DNA of 64,000 bases from NCBI GenBank assembly GCA_013815325.1, contig JACDGM010000001.1, forward strand, positions 33,500 to 97,499, written 5' to 3'. Below the pieces are notes generated by a model. It did no database searches, had not been told where the DNA came from, and was given only the letters and a program-made list of their open reading frames with translations. Each line of letters starts with the position of its first letter. The first letter of the stretch is position 1. This DNA is from Chthoniobacterales bacterium. Its GTDB lineage: Bacteria > Verrucomicrobiota > Verrucomicrobiia > Chthoniobacterales > UBA10450. The position numbers and the translations under genes are program-made. This document shows positions 8,558 to 19,147 of this stretch, piece by piece.

Positions 8558-10807
8558 TCACGAGAGCAACTTGTCGGGCGTGATCGGAAGATCGCGCACC
8601 CGTTTGCCCGTGGCGTGATAGACCGCATTCGCCACTGCCGCCGCGATCCCGGTAATGCCGATCTCACCGATGCCTCGCGCGCCGATTGGATTGAATGCGA
8701 AGTCCGGCTCGCCCACAAAATGCACGTCGATCTGCGGGATATCCGCGTTCGTCGGCACGTGGTAATCCGCGAGATTCGCGGTCGCGGGCAGACCGGTGTG
8801 CGGATCGTAGGCGGTCTCTTCGTGCAAAGCCATCCCGATGCCCATGACGACGCCGCCGAGAATCTGGCTGCGCGCCGGCTTGTAGGTGACGACGCGGCCG
8901 CAGTCGATCACGGTGACGACGCGCGTCACCTGCACGCGCGGCAGAAGCGGATCGATTTTGACCTCGCAAAAATGCGCGCCCCAGGATTGGAAAGCCATCT
9001 TTTCGTTCTCCTCCGGCTCCTCCAGTTTGCTTTCCACTGCGATCGATTCCTTCCCGGCGCGCTGGAGGATGTCGGCGTAACTGTCGGACTTCAAAGGATC
9101 GTTTTTCAATCCGATGCGACCAGGCGCGACCATCGCGATCTCGTTAGGCTGGAGATTGTGGAGGGGCGATTTCGGATCCTTGGTCGCGAGCACTGCAAGC
9201 GCCTGGTGCAGCAGCCCTGCGACCTCGTGAATCGCGGTGCCGACAGTCCCGGTGGAATTCGAGCCGCCGGCGACGGGACCAAACGGGTAATCGGATTTAC
9301 CCAGCTCGAAGGTGACTTTCTCAAAGGGCACGCCGAGCTGCTCGGAAGAAATTTGCGTGAACGCGGTGTAAGCGCCCGTGCCAAGATCGTGCGTCGCGCA
9401 TTGCACGGTGGCGCTGCCGTCGGCGCGCAAGATTGCCTTCGCCGCGGCCGCCATTTTGTGCGCGGGATAAGTGCAGGTCGCCATCCCCCATCCGACAAGC
9501 AGTTCGCTATCGCGCATCGAGCCCGGCTGCGCAGAGCGCTTCGACCAGCCGAACTTTTCGGCGCCGAGTTGGTAAGCTTCCTTGAGATGCTTGGCGCTGA
9601 AGGGCACATCCTTGATCGGGTGGTTGTCCGCGTAATTCGTTAGGCGGAGCTCCACCGGGTCGATCTGGAGCAGATAGGACAATTCATCGAGCGCGCATTC
9701 CAGCGCATAGACCCCGGGACATTCGCCCGGGGCGCGCATAAAAGTGGGCGTGGCGACGTTAACCGGGTAAACGATTTCCTCCACGCGGATGGCAGGGCTC
9801 GCATACATGACAGCAGTGGAGCGCGCGCCGCACGATTCCGTCCACTCGCCCACCGGCGAGGTGAGCGTTTGGCTGACGTGTTGCATCGCCTGCAGCTTCC
9901 CGTCGTGCGTGGCAGCGAGCGCAAGGGTCTGGCTCGTGGGCGTGCGATGCCCGGTCGCGGTAAACATTTCCTTGCGCGGGACGTGAAACTTGACCGGCAC
10001 GCCGACGACTTTGGCCGCCATCGTGGCCAGAAGCTCGTGCGGCCAGACCGCGCCTTTGCAGCCGAAGGCGCCGCCAACAAACGGGCAAATGACGCGCACA
10101 TTTTCCAAATCCAAATCGTAGGTGCGCGCGAGAAGGCTTTGCACTCCCTTGACGAACTGGGTCGCATTCCAAACCGTCAGTTTATCGTCGCCCTCCCAGG
10201 CCGCGATCGTGCCCGACATCTCGATCGGGTTATGCGTTTCCGTCGGCGTGGAGTAAGTCTCGCGCAGCCTAACGAGGCTTTGGTTGGCCAGGGCCGGGTT
10301 CACGTCGCCTTTCTTCGGTTGCACGTTTTCCTCCTGATTTTTTTTCGGCTCTTGCGCCTGCTCCGCCGCCTCGGCCATTGTCAGGGTCGGTTTTTCCGGC
10401 GCGTAGCTGACCCGGACTAACGACGCCGCGTAGCGCGCCTGCTCGAGCGTCTGCGCCACGACGAGCGCGACGTATTGGCCGGCGTAATGAACCTGATCGT
10501 CGCTCAAGGGATTGCGATCTTCGATCCGAATGCCGCTCGCGCGCGTCACTTCTTTTTTCTTGGACTTCGCTTCATCCGGCTTGGGTGCGTTCTGATGGGT
10601 CAGAACTTTGAGCACGCCGGGCGCGGACTCCGCCGCTTTGCTGTCGATCGCGGTGATCGTTCCCTTCGCCAGATTGCTGACCACCGGCCAGGCGTGCACA
10701 CATCGCGGCACTTCAAACTCGACGGCGTATTTTGCCCGTCCGGTCACTTTTAACGGGCCATCCACGCGATTTCTCGCTGGCCCCAGGATTTCTGTATTCG
10801 GCGTCAT
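8558..10807 (-). CDS. Molybdopterin-binding large subunit, xanthine/aldehyde dehydrogenase family (paralog 1)
   Basis: 749 aa; VGGAFGCKGAVWPHELL, RAPGECPGVYALECALDEL, GARGIGEIGITGIAAAVANAV. Confidence 0.92.
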   Translation of the reverse strand: MTPNTEILGPARNRVDGPLKVTGRAKYAVEFEVPRCVHAWPVVSNLAKGTITAIDSKAAESAPGVLKVLTHQNAPKPDEAKSKKKEVTRASGIRIEDRNPLSDDQVHYAGQYVALVVAQTLEQARYAASLVRVSYAPEKPTLTMAEAAEQAQEPKKNQEENVQPKKGDVNPALANQSLVRLRETYSTPTETHNPIEMSGTIAAWEGDDKLTVWNATQFVKGVQSLLARTYDLDLENVRVICPFVGGAFGCKGAVWPHELLATMAAKVVGVPVKFHVPRKEMFTATGHRTPTSQTLALAATHDGKLQAMQHVSQTLTSPVGEWTESCGARSTAVMYASPAIRVEEIVYPVNVATPTFMRAPGECPGVYALECALDELSYLLQIDPVELRLTNYADNHPIKDVPFSAKHLKEAYQLGAEKFGWSKRSAQPGSMRDSELLVGWGMATCTYPAHKMAAAAKAILRADGSATVQCATHDLGTGAYTAFTQISSEQLGVPFEKVTFELGKSDYPFGPVAGGSNSTGTVGTAIHEVAGLLHQALAVLATKDPKSPLHNLQPNEIAMVAPGRIGLKNDPLKSDSYADILQRAGKESIAVESKLEEPEENEKMAFQSWGAHFCEVKIDPLLPRVQVTRVVTVIDCGRVVTYKPARSQILGGVVMGIGMALHEETAYDPHTGLPATANLADYHVPTNADIPQIDVHFVGEPDFAFNPIGARGIGEIGITGIAAAVANAVYHATGKRVRDLPITPDKLLS

Positions 10808-10810
10808 GGC

Positions 10811-12970
10811 TTAAATCAATTTGTCGGGAGTAATGGGAAGATCGCGCACGCGCTTCCCGGTTGCGTGAAAAATTGCGTTCGCAATCGCGGCGGGCGCGCC
10901 GACGATGCCGATCTCGCCGATGCCACGCGCGCCCAGATCGGGCATGTGCGGATCAGGTTCGTCGAGGAAATCGATGTCGAACTCGGGAATGTCGGCGCAG
11001 ACCGGGACGTGATACTCGGCCAGATTGGCATTGACGATCCGGCCGGTTTGCAAATCCGGGATGGTCGCTTCCATCAGCGCCATCCCGAGGCCGAAGATGA
11101 TCCCGCCATAAATCTGGCTGCGCGCGAGGCGCGGATTGAGAATGCGGCCGACGTCGTAAACCCCGGTGGCGCGCGTGACGCGAACTTGGCCTAACGAATC
11201 GACGCGCACTTCGACAAAAAGCGCGCCGAATGAGTGGAAGGAAAACTTTTCTCGCTCCTCCTTATCTGGCTCCGCTTTGGCCCCGGCCTCAATCTGCGGC
11301 TGGTCGCTGCGAGCGAGCGCGTCCTTCAACCCCGCGATGTCGTTAGGCCAACTCCCGGCCAGCTCGACGACTTTTTTCTTTAGCTCCGCGCAGACGGCAA
11401 GAACAGCGCTGCCCACGCTCGCGGTCAGCCAGGAGCCGCCGTTGACCGGCGCTTGCGGAAACTGCGAGTCGCCCAGCTCGAAGTGCACATTCTCCAGAGA
11501 GAGGCCGAGGGCGTGGGCGGCCAACTGCGACATCGTCGTGTAGGTGCCGGTGCCGATCTCGTGCGTCGCGCTCCGAATCGTTAGGAGAGCGTCGGCTGAA
11601 AGAATCGCATGCGCCGCGGCAGGTTGCTGTTTCGCCGGATAAATCGCCGTCGCCATGCCCCAGCCGAGCAGGCTGCCATCTGGCGCGGGCATCGAGCGCG
11701 GTGCCGGTTGGCGTTTCGCCCAGCCGAATTTCTCCGCCCCGCGCGCGTAACATTCCCGCAGCCGCTTGCCTGACCAGGGTTTCTTTTCGAACTCGTCCTC
11801 CTCCGCATAATTCGTTAGGCGGAATTGCAGCGGATCGATCCGCAGTTGGTGCGCCAGCTCATCAACGACGCATTCGAGCGCGAAGACACCGGGCGCTTCG
11901 CCCGGGGCGCGCATCGGACAGGGAGTCGTGTAGTTGAGGTGGACGAGCCGATGACTGACTTCGACCGCCGGGCAGGCATAAAGCATCCGGGACATGTTCC
12001 CGCACGGCTCGGGATATTCGGCGACCGGCGAGCAATGCGTTGTCGTCTGATGATGCAGGGCAGTAAGCTTTCCGTCGTTGCCAGCGGCGACCGCGAACTG
12101 TTGCACCGTTTCGGCGCGCTGCCCGGCGGAGTCGAACATTTGAGCGCGGGTGAACGTGAGCTTGACCGCTCGCCTAACGAGCCGGGCGGCGGCCGCGGCG
12201 AGGAGGGTGTGGCTCCATTGGAAACCTTTCGAACCGAAGGCGCCGCCCACGAATGGACTCACGATGCGCACATTCTCGAGCGGAAGCTGAAAGGCGTTCG
12301 CCACCACTTTTTGCAGTTGTTTGATCCCGCGCGTCGCGTCGTGGAGCAGGAGCTGGTCGGGCGCGGTCCAGTGCGCGGTCGTCGAGTAAGCTTCGATCGG
12401 GTTATGGTTCTCGATTGGCGTCGTGTAGATGACTTCGAGCCGGTACTCGTTAGGCGCGAAAGCGAGCGCCGCCGCCACCTCGCCGCGCGCGACCTGCAGC
12501 TCTTCCGTGCCGACCCATTTCTCCGGCATCGTGGCGTTTTTTTGCGCGGCTGGATCGTCGAGGGTGAGCAACGGCGCCGCCGCTGCGCAATCCGGCCTAA
12601 CGAGTGAGACGGCGTAGCGTGCGTCATCGAGCGATTCCGCGATTACCACGCCGACGTGCTGGCCGACCCAATGCAGCTCGTCATCCTGCAACGGCACGCG
12701 ATTCTCCCCGGGTGAACCTGGTTTCGTGAGATCGGCCGGATAGGGCGGGAAATGGGGCCCGTTCGCGCGCGTCAGGATATCGATCACGCCTGGCGCGGCC
12801 TTCGCCGCGGCCAGGTCCAGAGTCGTTAGGCGGCCCTTCGCGATCGGGCTTTGGATGAGCGCGGCATGAACCAGTTTGGGCAGCGCAAACTCTGCCGCAT
12901 AGCGCGCGCTACCCGTAACTTTGAGCCAGCCATCGACCCGCTTGAGCGGTTGTCCGATCGTCGGGTTCAT
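10811..12970 (-). CDS. Molybdopterin-binding large subunit, xanthine/aldehyde dehydrogenase family (paralog 2)
   Basis: 719 aa; VGGAFGSKGFQWSHTLL, RAPGEAPGVFALECVVDEL, GARGIGEIGIVGAPAAIANAI. Confidence 0.92.
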   Translation of the reverse strand: MNPTIGQPLKRVDGWLKVTGSARYAAEFALPKLVHAALIQSPIAKGRLTTLDLAAAKAAPGVIDILTRANGPHFPPYPADLTKPGSPGENRVPLQDDELHWVGQHVGVVIAESLDDARYAVSLVRPDCAAAAPLLTLDDPAAQKNATMPEKWVGTEELQVARGEVAAALAFAPNEYRLEVIYTTPIENHNPIEAYSTTAHWTAPDQLLLHDATRGIKQLQKVVANAFQLPLENVRIVSPFVGGAFGSKGFQWSHTLLAAAAARLVRRAVKLTFTRAQMFDSAGQRAETVQQFAVAAGNDGKLTALHHQTTTHCSPVAEYPEPCGNMSRMLYACPAVEVSHRLVHLNYTTPCPMRAPGEAPGVFALECVVDELAHQLRIDPLQFRLTNYAEEDEFEKKPWSGKRLRECYARGAEKFGWAKRQPAPRSMPAPDGSLLGWGMATAIYPAKQQPAAAHAILSADALLTIRSATHEIGTGTYTTMSQLAAHALGLSLENVHFELGDSQFPQAPVNGGSWLTASVGSAVLAVCAELKKKVVELAGSWPNDIAGLKDALARSDQPQIEAGAKAEPDKEEREKFSFHSFGALFVEVRVDSLGQVRVTRATGVYDVGRILNPRLARSQIYGGIIFGLGMALMEATIPDLQTGRIVNANLAEYHVPVCADIPEFDIDFLDEPDPHMPDLGARGIGEIGIVGAPAAIANAIFHATGKRVRDLPITPDKLI

Positions 12971-13054
12971 CTCATGCGGGATCCCAGGTGGCCAGCCCGT
13001 TGAACGTAGCGGGTCGCCACGACGGGTCTGCTCTACGCGGGCGGAGCGGGCGCA

Positions 13055-14047
13055 TCACGCCATCGTCGCGACCGTCGTGAGCGCCTGCCGGATGGCGCGC
13101 TTCGCCAGCTCGATCTTAAATGAATTGTATTTGTAGCCTTTGGCGGCGGCCAGCTCGGCCTCGGCCGCGGCGCGGAAGGTGGTTTCGTTAGGCTGCTGCC
13201 CGGCCAGTTTCTTCTCCGCCTGCGTCGCTCGCCACGGTTTGTGGGCGACGCCGCCGAGCGCGACGCGCGCGCTTCGAATCGTGCCGCGATCCATTTCAAG
13301 AATTGCCGCGACACTTACGAGCGCGAAGGCGTAGCTCGCCCGGTCGCGCACTTTGAGATAATGCGAGCGAGTCGCCAAGGGCATCGCGGGCAAATCGACT
13401 GCCGTAATTAATTCGTTAGGCCGAAGATTCGTCTCGATGTTCGGAGTAGCGCCGGGCAGGCGGTGGAAATCGGCGAAGGGAATCGTGCGCTCGCCTTGCG
13501 GGCCTTGCACGCGCACGACCGCATCTAACGCGGCCATCGCCACGCACATGTCGCTCGGATGAGTGGCGATGCATTGCTCGCTCTGGCCGAGAATGGCGTG
13601 GATGCGGTTGTAACCTTCGAGCGCGCCGCAGCCGCTCCCGGGGTTGCGCTTGTTGCACATCGGGAAGGCCGGGTCGTAGAAATAATAGCAGCGGGTCCGC
13701 TGCAGCAGGTTGCCACCGGTAGTGGCGAGATTGCGCAGTTGCGGGCTCGCGCCGGAAAGGAGCGCTTCACTCAAAACCGGATAACGCGCGGTGATGAGTT
13801 GATGCTCGGCCAGATCGGAGTTGCGCACGAGCGCGCCGATGCGAACGCCGCCATTGTTAGGCAACTCCTCAACCTGGGTGAGAGCGAGCCGATTGATGTC
13901 GACCAGTTGCGCGGGCGTCTCGACCCCCATTTTCATGAGGTCGACGAGGTTGGTGCCGCCGCCCAGAAACTTTGCCTGCGCGTTGGCGGCGACGCCCTCG
14001 ATTGCGCTCTGCGGATCGCTTGCGCGCGAATAAGTAAACGGGGTCAT
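13055..14047 (-). CDS. FAD-binding subunit of xanthine/aldehyde dehydrogenase family enzyme
   Basis: [55 protein letters not shown] 13055-14143, likely start at 14047. Confidence 0.9.
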   Translation of the reverse strand: MTPFTYSRASDPQSAIEGVAANAQAKFLGGGTNLVDLMKMGVETPAQLVDINRLALTQVEELPNNGGVRIGALVRNSDLAEHQLITARYPVLSEALLSGASPQLRNLATTGGNLLQRTRCYYFYDPAFPMCNKRNPGSGCGALEGYNRIHAILGQSEQCIATHPSDMCVAMAALDAVVRVQGPQGERTIPFADFHRLPGATPNIETNLRPNELITAVDLPAMPLATRSHYLKVRDRASYAFALVSVAAILEMDRGTIRSARVALGGVAHKPWRATQAEKKLAGQQPNETTFRAAAEAELAAAKGYKYNSFKIELAKRAIRQALTTVATMA

Positions 14048-14727
14048 GATTTTTGCGCTGGCCCCATTTTGCCGCACGCTTCCTTGATTGCGTCGACGAT
14101 GTTCGGATATGCGCCGCAGCGGCAAAGATTGCCGCTCATCCATTCGCGAATCTGCGCGTCATCTTTTGCGTGGCCTTCCTGCACGCAAGCGACCGCCGAA
14201 CAAATCTGCCCGGGCGTGCAGTAACCGCATTGGAAACCGTCGTGCTCGACGAACGCCGCCTGCATCGGATGCAACTGGTCGCCCTGCGCGAGGCCTTCGA
14301 TCGTCGTGATCTCTTCGCCGTCGTGCACGATCGCGAGCGCAAGGCAGGAATTCACCCGCCGGCCATTGATCAAGACGGTGCAGGCGCCGCATTGCCCGTG
14401 GTCGCAGCCTTTCTTCGACCCGGTGAGCTGTAGATTTTCCCGCAGCAAATCGAGCAGCGAGGTGCGCGGATCAAGCCGCAGCTTGTGCACCGCGCCATTT
14501 ATTTTGAGCTGAACATCAACCATCTTTATTGGATCGTTTGTCGCCCCAGCGCCCGCCGCCTGCGCGCCGGAGAAACCGATGAGATGCGGACCGAGCGTGA
14601 GCGCCGCGCTCGTCCCCGCGACCTTTTTTAGAAATTTCCGACGCGTCTCCAGATTGCCGAAGATGAGCAATTCATCAAGCGGATCGCCTGCCCCGCCCTG
14701 GGCTGGAAGATCGGATTCAGCGGGCAT
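14044..14727 (-). CDS. 2Fe-2S subunit with Tat signal, xanthine/aldehyde dehydrogenase family
   Basis: [16 protein letters not shown] twin-arginine; [43 protein letters not shown]. Confidence 0.93.
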   Translation of the reverse strand: MPAESDLPAQGGAGDPLDELLIFGNLETRRKFLKKVAGTSAALTLGPHLIGFSGAQAAGAGATNDPIKMVDVQLKINGAVHKLRLDPRTSLLDLLRENLQLTGSKKGCDHGQCGACTVLINGRRVNSCLALAIVHDGEEITTIEGLAQGDQLHPMQAAFVEHDGFQCGYCTPGQICSAVACVQEGHAKDDAQIREWMSGNLCRCGAYPNIVDAIKEACGKMGPAQKS

Positions 14728-14956
14728 GTAGAATTTATTCGCGTTACAGCGGCCTGGAGGATTTGCCGGAAAACATTTTCAACTGGATGAATTGGTCGAT
14801 TAGTCGAAAAGCGCCGCGACAAATTGACAATCAAGGCGTCGAATCCGGTGGCGTTTTTCTCACTCCTTGCCCGTTCGATACATTTGGAATGTCGCGAGAT
14901 CCGGTGGCATTCGAGCCAAGCCACCACCGCAGGAAGCGCGGCGGCGAGCGCCGGAA

Positions 14957-15463
14957 TCAAATGCTGCGCGAATCATAGGCCCAATGGAGAAGAGCTTGCC
15001 TTTGCCCCCGGCGGCACGTGCAGTCACCAGCCCGGCATGCCTTTCTCAGCTGCGCGACATGTCTCCGAATAGCGCGCCACCGTTTGACTTGTCGTTGATC
15101 ATCCAGGCCACGCCGGCCGAGATAGTAGCGGCAATACCATTGGAACCATCCCCGAGGATCTTCCGGATAAATCCAGCCTTTGGCTCGCCAAGCCGCGAGC
15201 GGCTGCGAGGCATTAACCCCAAAATAGTTTAGCTTCGGGTTCCGGTTGTGAGGGGATAGCTTCGCGTGGGCAAACCAATCCGCCGGGAACTCACTCCTGC
15301 AGTCGGTGAGATATCGGCCACCGAAAATACCCAGCTCAAGCATTTCCTTCGGCGTGAGATCCGGACGGAAATCAGCCGCGAAATCTTTGCCACAACGCTT
15401 CGTCAGAAAATAGACGTAGCCTGTCTGCATGAGATCGTTGACTTCGACCGCGATCGGTTTCAT
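14957..15463 (-). CDS. Conserved hypothetical protein
   Basis: MKPIAVEVNDLMQTGYVYFLTKRCGKDFAADFRPDLTPKEMLELGIFGGRYLTDC...QALLHWAYDSR; ORF 14957-15502, start approximate. Confidence 0.6.
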   Translation of the reverse strand: MKPIAVEVNDLMQTGYVYFLTKRCGKDFAADFRPDLTPKEMLELGIFGGRYLTDCRSEFPADWFAHAKLSPHNRNPKLNYFGVNASQPLAAWRAKGWIYPEDPRGWFQWYCRYYLGRRGLDDQRQVKRWRAIRRHVAQLRKACRAGDCTCRRGQRQALLHWAYDSRSI

Positions 15464-15473
15464 TCGGGTGAAC

Positions 15474-16617
15474 TCAAGCAGCGTTGACGTTTGCGACGGC
15501 ATATCGCCGCCCTCTCCATTCCGCCGGCTTTCCGAGGAGACTTCGGAAGAAAGCGTGCCATTGAATCCCGATCAGCGCGACGACGCCTAACGGATGAAGA
15601 AGCGCGCTGAACACCGATTGCTTGAATCGAGGGATCGAAACGAAGCGCGGCAGCAAAACCAGCACTGCGGCGGAGCCCGAGACGACTAGCGCCAGTCGTG
15701 GAATTGAACCCGCAAAAGCAAGAAGGAGAAACGGCAACACCTGGCCGCCGAACAGCACAAAAGACATCGGCAGGATAGCCTTCGGAGCGCCAAGTCCTTC
15801 AGTGGCGTTCTTGCTCAGCCCACGCCAGACCTCCGCATTGGTTCGATACATTCGGCACGTTGCCAGATCTGTCGCGTCGAACAGGTCGGTGCGGAAACCA
15901 GCGCTGCGAAAGGCACGCGGCAACTTTAGGCCGTCGTGCATTTCGGCGCGGAACCCGGCGTGACCGCCTGACGCAAAGTAGGCATCCCGCCGTGTCAAAA
16001 TCAGTTGACCGCAACCGGCGGAACATGCCGGTGATGAATCGCGCCGTCGCATGATGGCCAGCGGAAGAAAGCCCAAAAGCGAAATGGATGAACGGAAGCA
16101 GGAGATGATCGGAGAAGGTTTCGAGCTTTTGGCGAGGGACGCCGCTGACAAGATGAGCGTCGCTCTCCTCCACATAATCAGCCAGGCGGACCAGAGCATT
16201 CGGCGCAAGACGAACGTCGGCATCGAGAAATACGAGCAGCGGATTGCGCGCGAGATTCGCGAGGACGTGACACGCGTGCTGCTTGCCGCACCAATCGTCA
16301 GGCAGTGGCGGTGCAGCCTCGAGGCGCACACGCGAATCGCGTTTTGCATATTCCGCGACGATCTTCGCAGTCGAATCAGCCGAGTCGTCATCGAGCACAA
16401 TCACTTCAAAATCGATGGCCCCATTGGCGAGAACAGCGTCCAGCGTGGGGCGGAGATTGCTCTCTTCATCGCGCGCCGGAATCAGAACCGATACTGCGGG
16501 ACAATCATGTTTTGGATGGTCGCGCAACGGCCGGTAGAGTCCCAGATTCACCAGCAGAAGTGCGCAAGGAATTGCTGCCAGCACGAGAGCAATAAACGCG
16601 AGCGTGGTCCAGATCAT
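15474..16617 (-). pseudogene. Family 2 glycosyltransferase (CrtQ-like), split by one frameshift near 16010-16035
   Basis: N-part (15799-16617): VSVLIPARDEESNLRPTLDAVLA..VIVLDDDSADST..FLDADVRLAP..ARFITGMF. C-part in another frame (15474-16400): AGCGQLILTRRDAYFASGGHAGFRAEMHDGLKLPRAFRSAGFRTDLFDATDLATCRMYRTNAEVW. Confidence 0.75.
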
Positions 16618-17465
16618 TTCGCTCCGTGCTCACGCACAAATGTTTCGCCGCGGAATTTCGCCTTGACGGCGCGATACCAATCGTAGATTCCTCCCTGGCC
16701 CGCGTGACCGCGCAGGATCGTCTGAAAATCATTCGGATCGCGACGTTGCGATTCCGCCGCGAGAGCGTCCTGCACCTCCTCGAGCTTTTGCTCGAACAAG
16801 GTTGTCCAGCTCTCCGCGTCCTTTCTTTCATCAGGCGCGGCGAGTTCGATCGGCTCTCCGAAGCGCACCAGAATCTCCGGTAGCCGTTCCTCCCAAAAAA
16901 CGAACTCCGAGGCCATCGGGAGAAATACCGCCCCTTCAACATGCGTGGCTAGACGTCCCAATCCTATCTCGAAACGGACGGGCCGTTCTCGTGCGTCCGC
17001 AAACCGCCCCTGCGGCGTCAGCGCCAGAATATTACCAGGCCGACGCAGGGTCTTCTCGGCAGTTCGCAAAAAATGAATCGCTCCGCGACCTGTCTTTCGC
17101 TCCACGCCAAAGAATCCCAGCCGCCTGAGAATTTTGTATTGCGTTAAAGCCTCTGCATCGATCGGAGAAAACGCCAGTCGCGACGGGAAGAATTCACTTT
17201 TCAATGCGAGCCACAGCAGTGGATCCCACCACGAAGCGTGGTTCGCGAAAACGACAAGCGGCAACTCGCAATCGCGGGGCGGTAGGCCGGCCAGCGAAAT
17301 GCGAAGCGAATGGAAGTGCCGGCGCAGATATCGCCGTGAGTAGGAAGTAAACCAGCGAGACAGCAACGGCGTCGCGGCGGGAAGCTCATTCCGCCGTTTC
17401 GAACGCGGTCGATCGATTCCGCGAGTAGAAATGCTCGCTGTTGTAACGGATCGCGTGGGCATCAC
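16614..17465 (-). CDS. PlsC-like acyltransferase (CrtO-like position in carotenoid cluster)
   Basis: VVFANHASWWDPLLWLAL (HxxxxD box), ILALTPQGRFADARERPVRFEIGLGRLA. Confidence 0.8.
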   Translation of the reverse strand: MMPTRSVTTASISTRGIDRPRSKRRNELPAATPLLSRWFTSYSRRYLRRHFHSLRISLAGLPPRDCELPLVVFANHASWWDPLLWLALKSEFFPSRLAFSPIDAEALTQYKILRRLGFFGVERKTGRGAIHFLRTAEKTLRRPGNILALTPQGRFADARERPVRFEIGLGRLATHVEGAVFLPMASEFVFWEERLPEILVRFGEPIELAAPDERKDAESWTTLFEQKLEEVQDALAAESQRRDPNDFQTILRGHAGQGGIYDWYRAVKAKFRGETFVREHGAK

Positions 17466-17467
17466 TA

Positions 17468-19006
17468 CTATGCAGGAACCAGCTCGGGCTCGGCCAAGCG
17501 ATTCACCGAATTCTTCTCGACCACGCCGTCCCGATCGAGCGCGTCCGCAGCAATCCAGCCGCTCATCATCACCATGGGCATACCGGGTCCCGGATGCGCC
17601 GCACCGCCAGCGAGATAGAGACCGCGTAGATCCGGCGAACGGTTCCCCGGTTTAAACGCGCCGAGGAATCGCCCGTGACTTGCAAGCCCATAAATCGCGC
17701 CGTTCAAAACATGATAGCGATCGTGAATGTCTTGCGGCGTCAGCGCGCTTTCCATGACGATCCGCTCTTCGATGTCCGGCATTCCACCGGTCCGTTTGAG
17801 TTTATCGAGAATTACTTTGCGATAGGCTGGAAACATCTTTTTCCAGTCGTGATGCGGTCGCAAATAAGGCGTGTGGACCAGAACGTAGAGCGCCTCGCCG
17901 CCAGCAGGCGCGGCCGCCGTTTCGGTGCAACTGGCTGCGGCCAAATAGCAGGTCGGGTCGGGTGCAGGTTCGCCTTTCTTGTAGATCCACTCGAACTCCT
18001 CGTGGGGATTGCGACTGAAAACGAAATCGTGGTGCGCGAGATGGTCGTAGCGTCTGCGCAATCCTAGATACAAAACGACGCCGGAACACGCCGGCTCGTA
18101 CCGACGGCGCTTCTCGAATGCCTTTGCGACGCGGCCGTTGATGAGTTCGCGATGCGTGTGGACGGAATCGCAGTTTGAAATGAGCGCGGCGAGCGGAATT
18201 TCTTCGCCTGTGTTAGTGCGAACGCCCGTCACTCCCTCGGCGTCCGTAAGGATTTTATCAATCGCAGTGTTTTTGCGAATTTCGACGCCTAGTTCCTGGG
18301 CGAGCATCGCCAGCGCACGCGGAACAGCCCCTGTTCCCCCAATTGGATACCAAATCCCTTCGTCGGTTTGCATATGGGCGATGCCGCATAAGACCGCCGG
18401 CGATCCGTAAGGCGACGACCCGACATATTGCGTGAAGTGATCCATCATTTGCGCGACACGCGGGTCCGAAGTGTGCGAGCGAACAACGCCCGCGACGCTG
18501 CGGCCCATCTTCATCGTCATGACGTCGCGGAGCATCTTGGGGTCGAACGATGCCTTCAAATCGAACATGTCACGCAGACCACCGATCGGTTTGTAAAAGA
18601 AGAACCGCTCGGAGATATCGCTCAACTTTTTCGACAGACTGGAAAAACGTTGATAGCTGTCGCCCGCATCATTGCCGGGCGAAAACGTGTCGAGCTTCGC
18701 CGCCATCGCACCGACGTTTTGCACGAGATCGAGCTGCGAGCCGTCCTCGAAAAAGAAGCGCCATTGCGGATCGAGCCTGACGAGATCGACGTAATCTTCC
18801 AGCTGCCGGCCGGCTTCAGAAAAGATGCGGCGTAGGACGGAAGGCAACGTGACGATGGTCGGGCCCATATCGAACCGAAATCCATCCTGCTCGAGGACGG
18901 CCGCCTTCCCCCCGAGCCATTCGTTTCGCTCGAAAAGCGTAACGCGATAGCCGCGTGCAGCCAGCACGCAGGCCGCGGCCAGACCGCCCAAGCCGGAGCC
19001 GACCAC
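17468..19006 (-). CDS. CrtI/CrtN-family carotenoid desaturase/oxidase
   Basis: VGSGLGGLAAACVLAARGYRVTLFERNEWLGGKA dinucleotide fold; GLYLAGGAAHPGPGMPMVMMSG carotenoid-desaturase C-terminal signature. Confidence 0.88.
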   Translation of the reverse strand: MVGSGLGGLAAACVLAARGYRVTLFERNEWLGGKAAVLEQDGFRFDMGPTIVTLPSVLRRIFSEAGRQLEDYVDLVRLDPQWRFFFEDGSQLDLVQNVGAMAAKLDTFSPGNDAGDSYQRFSSLSKKLSDISERFFFYKPIGGLRDMFDLKASFDPKMLRDVMTMKMGRSVAGVVRSHTSDPRVAQMMDHFTQYVGSSPYGSPAVLCGIAHMQTDEGIWYPIGGTGAVPRALAMLAQELGVEIRKNTAIDKILTDAEGVTGVRTNTGEEIPLAALISNCDSVHTHRELINGRVAKAFEKRRRYEPACSGVVLYLGLRRRYDHLAHHDFVFSRNPHEEFEWIYKKGEPAPDPTCYLAAASCTETAAAPAGGEALYVLVHTPYLRPHHDWKKMFPAYRKVILDKLKRTGGMPDIEERIVMESALTPQDIHDRYHVLNGAIYGLASHGRFLGAFKPGNRSPDLRGLYLAGGAAHPGPGMPMVMMSGWIAADALDRDGVVEKNSVNRLAEPELVPA

Positions 19007-19147
19007 AGCGGATGATTTCCAGGGATGCGGCCAGCCGGTTCCGCCAGCCGCGTCCGTACGCCGTGCGAAGATATGCGTCGAACAGTTCCACGTCGCCGTT
19101 CTGCGGCTCGTCGAAATGCCGGTGCGACTTGCCGCGCCGGACGCTGG

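Noticed and set aside
8357-9643. 428-aa + strand ORF and other long antisense ORFs (e.g. 11825-12607, 31923-32831, 45390-46355, 61090-62103)
   Set aside because: They lie opposite well-recognised genes; low-complexity R/A/D-rich products typical of high-GC antisense frames.
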